Assembly (NCBI GenBank): GCA_047639615.1
Contig: JBLIOL010000062.1
Span: forward strand, 1-20,469
Length of the DNA stretch: 20,469 nt
Source: CAYWNK01 sp047639615
Lineage (GTDB): Bacteria; Planctomycetota; UBA1135; GCA-002686595
Direction of reading: 5' to 3'
In this document: in pieces, positions 15,431 to 20,469 of the stretch
Position numbering within the stretch: the first letter of the stretch is position 1
Layout: each line of letters begins with the position of its first letter
Notes under the pieces: model-generated
The model's input: only the letters and a program-made list of their open reading frames with translations
Databases searched by the model: none
Told to the model about the DNA's origin: nothing
Position numbers and translations under genes: made by a program

Positions 15431-17185
15431 CTAGAGGCCCTCCTTCGCAAGACGTGCCGCCACGCCTCGGATCCGTGTGGGGTCGATGACTTGGTCAGCG
15501 TTGGCCCAGCTGCTCTGGTCCAGATCCGACTGCAATTGTTCAAGCTCAGCCATGAGTGTCTCGCTGGGAGCAGCAGAGCCGTGCTCCGTCGCCCAGTCCT
15601 CCAGGTTGCGACCGAGCCAAGCGTTCTCCTCCTCCTTGGTGCGCGCGCCCAGGTAAGCAGCCAGGGCCCGCGCCTGCTCGGAAGCGTTGGCGGCCTTGCT
15701 CAAGTCGCGCGCGAGCTTGCCGCCCGCACGGCGCCTGCGCTTGTTCTGGGGTGAGTCCGGATCACCACTGCGCCGGGCGAGGGTACGAGCAAAGAACCAC
15801 ACCAGGGGCGTGCTCAGGAGCAAGCCCAGGATCCACTGGCCACTAGGCGCACTCGCCACTTCGTTCGGAAGCTCATCCACGTGAATGTCGCGCACATCGA
15901 AGATCTCCTTCACCTCCGCCGTGCCCGCCAGGGGATCTAGCCCAGCAACCGCGCGCACGCGAATAGGGACGGGGCGCGTGGTGACCTTCACGAAGCGCTC
16001 CTCGCCGGGCACATAGGTCCACAGGGGGATGCCCGGCACCTCGGTAATGGCCTCGGTCATGGGCACCAAGTCATAGGTGGCGCGCCGATTGTTGGCGTCA
16101 TGCTCACTCTCCACGCCGAGTACCTTGAAGTTTTCGAAAGCGTCCAAGCGCGACAGGTTGGGCAGGTCGAAGAACTCCACGTTCGCATCGCCAGTCCAAG
16201 TGACCTCCAACTTGATCGAATCGCCTGCGTCCACATCGCGCTGCTCCAGGCGTCGCTCAGCAGTCAACGCCCCGACCGCACCGGTCCACTCATAGGGCCG
16301 GTCTTCCTCGGGCACGGGGAGGACCTCGATGTCGAAACCGTCGAGGTTCGCGTAGAAGTCCCGGAAGCGATCGGGCTGAAAGCCGCGCCCGCGCGCCACG
16401 AGCTCGGAAAACTCAAAGGTGCTGCGCGGGAACTGCAGGGTGCCAGGACGACTTGCGATCAGGCGCCTGGTCAGTCGATAGACCTGGAAGTCCTGGTCCC
16501 CGCGCCGCTGACTCGGGGCTTGTTCGATCTGCACGGCGAACTTGCGGTTGACGGTGATTTCCTTGCGCACAAAAGTGCCCGAAGACGGCACGCGCGCCAC
16601 GTCCAGTGTTCCCGGCAAGCTGCTCCACCAGGGCAGGTAGAGCCCGGCGCTGTTCAGTTCCAATTCCTTGGCCCAGCCAAAGACGAACGACAGGGTAAAG
16701 GGCTCGCCCTCTACCACCCGCGTAGGCTGCTCCAGGACCTCGAGGAAACCGAGCTCTGCACCGGCCATATCCTCGACAACCTTTAGGCTCAAGGGCGCCT
16801 TCGGCACCTTGGTAACCACGCCGTCGATCTCGATCTCCACGGGCGGAATGTCGTACTCACCGACCTTGCGGGGCCGCAGCACGATCACCCACGAAACGGT
16901 CGTGCGCGTGAGCAGACGCCCGTTGATGCGTTGCGAGTAGCGACTCTGGTTGGGATCGCCCGGGCCGGTCACATCGACGCCGTCGAGTTTGGGCACGCTG
17001 ACCACCTTGACGGTGCGAGCATTGTGCACCTCCACGCGCAGTTCGACCTCGCCGCCAAGCTTGACCAAACCACTGGAGAGTGCAGCCTCGGAGCGCACAT
17101 TCGATTGCGCAGCGCCGGGCACGGCCAAGCCGCACACCAGCAGCCACGTGAGCGCGGCCAGTTTCATGACTAGGGACTTCGCCAT
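15431..17185 (-). CDS. batD: BatD-like exported protein with C-terminal membrane anchor
   Basis: A 584-residue protein. The signal peptide MAKSLVMKLAALTWLLVCGL ends in AVPGAAQ, a good signal peptidase I site. A long beta-rich extracytoplasmic part with repeated immunoglobulin-like modules follows (LGGEVELRVEV near the start, GEPFTLSFVFGW and AGDSIKLEVTWTGDANVEFF further on), then one membrane segment at about 452-470 (ILGLLLSTPLVWFFA), then a basic and helical cytoplasmic tail of about 110 residues. This matches the BatD/oxygen-tolerance family in size and layout. The start is set at the ATG at 17185 because it overlaps the batC stop as TGATG; TTG at 17191 and GTG at 17188 are in-frame alternatives that add two or one residues. 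Its placement between batC and batE supports the call. Confidence 0.88.
   Translation of the reverse strand: MAKSLVMKLAALTWLLVCGLAVPGAAQSNVRSEAALSSGLVKLGGEVELRVEVHNARTVKVVSVPKLDGVDVTGPGDPNQSRYSQRINGRLLTRTTVSWVIVLRPRKVGEYDIPPVEIEIDGVVTKVPKAPLSLKVVEDMAGAELGFLEVLEQPTRVVEGEPFTLSFVFGWAKELELNSAGLYLPWWSSLPGTLDVARVPSSGTFVRKEITVNRKFAVQIEQAPSQRRGDQDFQVYRLTRRLIASRPGTLQFPRSTFEFSELVARGRGFQPDRFRDFYANLDGFDIEVLPVPEEDRPYEWTGAVGALTAERRLEQRDVDAGDSIKLEVTWTGDANVEFFDLPNLSRLDAFENFKVLGVESEHDANNRRATYDLVPMTEAITEVPGIPLWTYVPGEERFVKVTTRPVPIRVRAVAGLDPLAGTAEVKEIFDVRDIHVDELPNEVASAPSGQWILGLLLSTPLVWFFARTLARRSGDPDSPQNKRRRRAGGKLARDLSKAANASEQARALAAYLGARTKEEENAWLGRNLEDWATEHGSAAPSETLMAELEQLQSDLDQSSWANADQVIDPTRIRGVAARLAKEGL
15439..15445 (-). 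promoter_or_regulatory. Ribosome binding site of batE
   Basis: Minus-strand AAGGAGG, 8 bases before the batE ATG and inside the final codons of batD. It fixes the batE start at 15430 and shows that batE can be initiated directly as well as by coupling. Confidence 0.7.
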
Positions 17186-18348
17186 CACCAATCTCGCTCG
17201 GTCGGCACACGACCCTTGGACTTCATCTTCGCACGCATCTCTTCGCCTTCTTGGTTGTGCTGCTGGGTGGTCTCGAGCAAGCGCTTCATCTCTTCCTCCG
17301 TGAGGAAGACCTCCTGGGTCTCAGCGTCCTGCTCGTCCCCCGAGTCTTCGTCCTGTTCGCCGGCTTCGTCGTCGTTCTCCTCTTCGGAGTCCTCTTCGGA
17401 GCCTTCCTGTTCCTCGTCGGAGTTCTCGCTCTCCTTCGGGTCGGAGTCCTCGTCCTGCTCCTCGTCACTGGGCGCGCCTTGCTCGCCGCTGGATTCCTGG
17501 GAGTCGTCCTCCTGCTTGTCCTGTTCCTCCGGATCCTCCTGGGAACGATCCGTGCCCTCTTCCTGCTTGCGCTTGTCCTCGATCTCCTCGATGCGTCGCA
17601 AGCGGCGCTGGATCAACTCCACATTGGCGCGCGTATCCGCATCGCGCCAATCCAGGGCCAAGCGCTCGAGGAAATGCTCGAGGGAGAGTTCGAAGGCCTT
17701 CTTGGCGAGCTCCAAGGGATCGGGCTCGTCCTCGCCACCGGCGGCCTGGGGTTGGAAGCCAGGCGACATGGGATCGAGGGAGGCGCCCGTCACCTCGGGA
17801 ATGCTCTCGTACAGAATTTCTGCCAAGCTCAAGCCCAACCACCCGAGCCCGTACATGCCGTCCAAGCGCAACTCCCCGTGACCGCCCGCGCGCACGGCTT
17901 CGAAGTCCAGTTCGGCTTCCTGCACAGCACCGGATTCCGCCCGCGCCACGCCCAAGGTCCAGCGAATCAAGACGGCGCGCTCATCGTCCCCAAGGGGCGC
18001 ACGCGGCGCATCCCCCAGGCCCAATCCGCCCATCAAGCGGCGCGCCAAGCGGGCTTTCTCAGACCCGGCCATATTCTCGAGCCAGTCCGTCCGTTGGTCC
18101 TGATCCGCACGCAAGCGCAGCACCTCGGCCAAGGACTCCGCCTCTTCCAAGTCCCCCTTAGCGCACAGGCTCTGGAAGGTGCGGAAGCCCGCGTCGAACT
18201 CGGTCTGCGCCACACGCGCGGCCAGCTCTGCGTCCACTTCTTGGCCGACTTCCTCCGCAGCCAAGTCGTCCATGGGCAAGTCGTCCGTGGGCAAGCAGGC
18301 GGCCACGCACAGAACCGGCGCGATCCAAAGCCATCGTTGGAGTCTCAT
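17185..18348 (-). CDS. batC: BatC-like acidic lipoprotein
   Basis: A 387-residue protein. The N-terminus MRLQRWLWIAPVLCVAAC is a lipoprotein signal with Arg2 and Arg5, a hydrophobic core and lipobox VAAC, giving lipidated Cys18. A helical, TPR-like body spans about 35-250. Residues 259-345 are an extreme Glu/Asp/Gln/Ser run with almost no hydrophobic residue, probably disordered. The tail EVFLTEEEMKRLLETTQQ and following basic residues resembles the conserved BatC C-terminus. BatC proteins are variable TPR proteins of the bat operon with no known enzymatic role. The start overlaps the batB stop as ATGA and the end overlaps batD as TGATG. A long open frame on the opposite strand is a by-product of the repetitive acidic codons. 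Confidence 0.78.
   Translation of the reverse strand: MRLQRWLWIAPVLCVAACLPTDDLPMDDLAAEEVGQEVDAELAARVAQTEFDAGFRTFQSLCAKGDLEEAESLAEVLRLRADQDQRTDWLENMAGSEKARLARRLMGGLGLGDAPRAPLGDDERAVLIRWTLGVARAESGAVQEAELDFEAVRAGGHGELRLDGMYGLGWLGLSLAEILYESIPEVTGASLDPMSPGFQPQAAGGEDEPDPLELAKKAFELSLEHFLERLALDWRDADTRANVELIQRRLRRIEEIEDKRKQEEGTDRSQEDPEEQDKQEDDSQESSGEQGAPSDEEQDEDSDPKESENSDEEQEGSEEDSEEENDDEAGEQDEDSGDEQDAETQEVFLTEEEMKRLLETTQQHNQEGEEMRAKMKSKGRVPTERDW
17314..17574 (-). repeat. Low-complexity acidic coding region inside batC
   Basis: About 87 codons that read almost only Glu, Asp, Gln, Ser and a few Gly and Lys. On the plus strand this appears as repeated tcctc, tcgtc and ttcg words. It encodes a disordered polyacidic linker and is a likely site of length variation between relatives. 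Confidence 0.75.
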
Positions 18349-19376
18349 GAGGATTGCTTCACCTTGGCTCTACGCCGGCGTTCGGTAGTGGCCATCTCGA
18401 GGGCCATGAAGAGCACCCCCAGAACCAAGGGCCATTGGTAACGATCGTAGGGCACGCGCTCCTTGCCGTCCTGGTAGGTGCGTCCTTCCAGTTGCCCGAT
18501 GCCTCGCCCATATAGTTGAGTCAATGCCAACACGGAACCTTCCGCGGGCAGGTACATGCCGCCGGTGGCGTCGGCCACGTTAGCTAGTGTGCTGCTATCG
18601 AGCTTGCTGATCACCTCTTCCCCTTCCGGGTCGACCATCCAGCCGCCGCCCATAGCAGGGATCTTGCCGCCGCTCTCCGTGCCCATACCGAGCACATAGA
18701 TGCGGATATCGTTGGCGCGCGCAGCGTCGGCCAACTCCAGAGCGCGACCTTCGAGGTCCTCCCCGTCGGTCACGAGAATAATCGCCTCGTGAGCACCGGA
18801 GCGCTGGTCAAAATTGCCCAGTGCTTCCTCCACGGCACCACCCAGGTCCGTACCGCCGCGGCGGTTGTCTTCCGGCCCGAGGGCGTCCAGGAACCAACCC
18901 AGAGTCTTGCGATCACGGGTCAGGGGCGCCACCGCGCGCACATCACCGGAGAAGGCCAGCAGCGCGATCCGGTCGCCCTTGAGCTCATCCAGTAGCGCGT
19001 GAATTTGACGCTTGGCTTCGTCCAAGCGGCTACGCCCCATGTCTTCCACCAGCATGGAGCGCGAGGTGTCGAGGCACAGAACCAGGTCGAGTCCGCGCCG
19101 CGGCACGTCGCGCAGCACATAGCCGCGCACGGGCCCCAGCAGGGCTAGGCCCAACCAGAACAGCGCGAGGCAACCCAACAGAACCCGGCGCCTGGCGCGC
19201 CGCTGATCCGACTCCGCAAAGAGCTCGGGCAGCATGCGCTCCGCGGCCAAGAGCTTGCGCGCCTGAGTGGCGCGGCGCCTTGACCAGAGCGCAACCACCA
19301 CGGCCACGGGTGCGGCCAGCAGTAGCAGAACCCACTCCGGACGCTGCAGGTCAAAGCCGAGCAATGCGAAGCTCAT
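18345..19376 (-). CDS. batB: BatB-like von Willebrand factor A membrane protein
   Basis: A 343-residue protein: two N-terminal membrane segments (about 14-31 and 63-81), a von Willebrand A domain from about 97, and a C-terminal membrane segment at about 313-329 followed by a basic tail. The metal-ion-dependent adhesion site is complete: DTSRS with Asp103, Ser105 and Ser107; Thr176 in GGTDLGGA; Asp204 in LVTDGED. Such a domain binds protein partners through a divalent metal, on the outer face if the topology is as in other Bat proteins. The frame is open further upstream to 19448, but the ATG at 19376 is chosen because it overlaps the batA stop as ATGA and has GGAGGA at 19381-19386 just before it. 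Unlike some fused BatB proteins, there is no TPR region; that role falls to batC and batE. Confidence 0.92.
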   Translation of the reverse strand: MSFALLGFDLQRPEWVLLLLAAPVAVVVALWSRRRATQARKLLAAERMLPELFAESDQRRARRRVLLGCLALFWLGLALLGPVRGYVLRDVPRRGLDLVLCLDTSRSMLVEDMGRSRLDEAKRQIHALLDELKGDRIALLAFSGDVRAVAPLTRDRKTLGWFLDALGPEDNRRGGTDLGGAVEEALGNFDQRSGAHEAIILVTDGEDLEGRALELADAARANDIRIYVLGMGTESGGKIPAMGGGWMVDPEGEEVISKLDSSTLANVADATGGMYLPAEGSVLALTQLYGRGIGQLEGRTYQDGKERVPYDRYQWPLVLGVLFMALEMATTERRRRAKVKQSS

Positions 19377-20437
19377 GCGATCCTCCGGGCCCAGGTGTGG
19401 CGCGAAAGGAAGGCCAGTCCATACAGGATCAGAGCCGCCCGCAGCCATGCCGGGTACAGGTCGTAGTGTTCGGCGAAGCGCTCGGAGGAACGCTCCGAGC
19501 GCTCGAGCTCCTCGATCGCCGCGTAGGTATCCTCGAGTTCGCTCTCATCCACCGCATGGAAGAAGCGCCCACCGGTCACCTCCGCGATGTCCGGTAGCTG
19601 GCCCACATTCACACGCACCGCACGCCGACCGCCGCGGTCGAGGCTCAGGCGCATGACGGTCTTGGGACCGCTGAAAATGGTGTAGATGCGAATGCCCTCT
19701 TCGGCCGCCGCTGCCGCCGCCTGCAAAGGCGGAACCAGATCGATGGTCTCCTCGCCATCGGTGAGCAGCACGATCACACGAGACTTGGCTTCACTCGACT
19801 TTAGGATGTCTACGGACGCCGCCAGGGCTACGCCGATGCCGGTTCCATCCAGGTTCTTGACGGTCTCGATCTCGAGCTCATCGAGCACGCCCAGCAGCGA
19901 GTCCGCATCCAAAGTGAAGGGGCACAGCAGCTCGGTGTATTTGGCGAAGCCAAACAGCGCCACGCTGTCCGCCGCGCCTTCCTCATCCGTCATGCGACGC
20001 TCGGCGAATTCGCCCAGCACGCGCTTGGCCACATCGAAGCGCCGCGGCTGATCGCGAGCGGCGCGTTGCATCATCGAGCTCGAACGGTCGAGCAGCAGCG
20101 CGATGTCCACGCCCTCCGTCGTGCTCACGAAGCGCTCCGTACCGCGCAAGGGCCGCGCCAGGGCGACCACCGCGAGCAGTAGCGCCAGGCATTCCACGAG
20201 CGGGATTATGCGACTCAGCTTCTGGCGCTTAGAGCGCGGCGTTCCAGCCGCCAGGAAGGGCACGCGCACCTGGGCGTAGCGACGTCGATCGCGGCCTAGG
20301 ATCGTCGCCACCGGCACGATGGCCAAGAGCACCAGGAAGTACGGATCGGCGAAGACGTAGCCCCCGTACACGCGCCAGCCGGTTTCCACGGCACTGCGTT
20401 GGGCGCCATCCTGCAAGAGCAATGCGAAGGCGCTCAT
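19373..20437 (-). CDS. batA: BatA-like von Willebrand factor A membrane protein
   Basis: A 354-residue protein: membrane segments at about 32-48 and 76-95, a von Willebrand A domain from about 108, and a last membrane segment near 330-347. The MIDAS is intact: DRSSS with Asp117, Ser119 and Ser121; Thr199 in DGTGIGVAL; Asp227 in LLTDGEE. This, followed by a second VWA protein, is the standard batA-batB pair. BatA and BatB are thought to sit in a membrane complex served by a MoxR AAA+ ATPase, which is not in this window and would be expected further upstream. The start at 20437 is supported by AGGAG at 20446-20450, 8 bases before the ATG, and by the ATGA overlap with the preceding gene. The N-terminal 30 residues (to about residue 31) are a non-hydrophobic extension. 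Confidence 0.92.
   Translation of the reverse strand: MSAFALLLQDGAQRSAVETGWRVYGGYVFADPYFLVLLAIVPVATILGRDRRRYAQVRVPFLAAGTPRSKRQKLSRIIPLVECLALLLAVVALARPLRGTERFVSTTEGVDIALLLDRSSSMMQRAARDQPRRFDVAKRVLGEFAERRMTDEEGAADSVALFGFAKYTELLCPFTLDADSLLGVLDELEIETVKNLDGTGIGVALAASVDILKSSEAKSRVIVLLTDGEETIDLVPPLQAAAAAAEEGIRIYTIFSGPKTVMRLSLDRGGRRAVRVNVGQLPDIAEVTGGRFFHAVDESELEDTYAAIEELERSERSSERFAEHYDLYPAWLRAALILYGLAFLSRHTWARRIA
19381..19386 (-). promoter_or_regulatory. Ribosome binding site of batB
   Basis: Minus-strand GGAGGA ending 4 bases before the ATG at 19376, within the last batA codons. It selects this start over in-frame codons further upstream. Confidence 0.6.
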
Positions 20438-20469
20438 GAACGCAGCTCCTGCTTGCGACGCTCGAGCGC
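20434..20469 (-). CDS. C-terminal end of an unidentified gene upstream of batA
   Basis: Eleven sense codons and a TGA that overlaps the batA ATG as ATGA, reading ALERRKQELRS. Too short to identify. Bat operons usually carry a DUF58 protein or a small membrane protein before batA, preceded by a MoxR ATPase; a basic charged tail would suit either. The call rests on the coupling pattern repeated at every other junction of the operon. Confidence 0.5.
   Translation of the reverse strand, partial: ALERRKQELRS

Noticed and set aside
17251..18441. Plus-strand open frame of 396 codons opposite batC
   Set aside because: Its Leu/Val/Phe-rich sequence arises from reading the acidic codons of batC backwards; batC has a lipoprotein signal and coupled junctions on both sides.
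1..20469. CRISPR arrays, tRNA genes, insertion sequences or phage genes
   Set aside because: No spaced direct repeats, cloverleaf-like sequence, transposase or integrase motif is visible on either strand.

Overview
The window is 20,469 bases of visibly GC-rich bacterial chromosome, almost entirely coding and with very short spacers. I see no tRNA, rRNA, CRISPR array, insertion sequence or phage gene. The gene content (a batA-batE operon, a sulfatase-fold lipoprotein, very long TPR/DUF3857/transglutaminase-like exported proteins, a FAD-dependent GlpD, a CATC thioredoxin reductase) suggests a Gram-negative-type bacterium with lipoproteins and a periplasm. A planctomycete-like lineage is my best guess, but it rests on gene content and style only and is held with moderate-to-low confidence.

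Region 1 (1-4420) holds housekeeping genes. The 5' part of trxB is on the minus strand and runs off the left edge. Divergent from it on the plus strand are an inositol-monophosphatase-family phosphatase, an exported SGNH/GDSL-hydrolase-like protein, and a short FAD-dependent glycerol-3-phosphate dehydrogenase-like protein. The last of these converges on the next block and shares a CTAG with it, so that both stop codons overlap.

Region 2 (4417-14433, all minus strand) reads, in transcription order: a sulfatase-fold lipoprotein whose nucleophile and metal-ligand positions are substituted; a 1248-residue exported TPR/DUF3857/transglutaminase protein with an intact Cys-His-Asp triad; a translationally coupled 1207-residue paralogue in which all three triad positions are replaced; a plant-type [2Fe-2S] ferredoxin; and a soluble sensorless histidine kinase with a cysteine cluster. 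Two of these proteins look like pseudoenzymes.

Region 3 (14669-20469, minus strand) is a tightly packed bat operon. It contains the last codons of an unidentified upstream gene, then batA and batB (von Willebrand A proteins with intact MIDAS motifs), batC (acidic TPR-like lipoprotein), batD (large exported protein with one membrane anchor) and batE (TPR, two membrane segments, SH3-like). Every junction is an ATGA, TGATG or TAGATG overlap or abutment, so the whole unit is probably translationally coupled. A 235-base non-coding spacer separates it from region 2.

Taken together, regions 2 and 3 look like one envelope-associated locus: Bat membrane proteins followed by an exported active/inactive transglutaminase-like pair and a dead sulfatase-fold lipoprotein, with a redox/signalling pair at the far end. 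A functional link between them is inferred from order and strand only.
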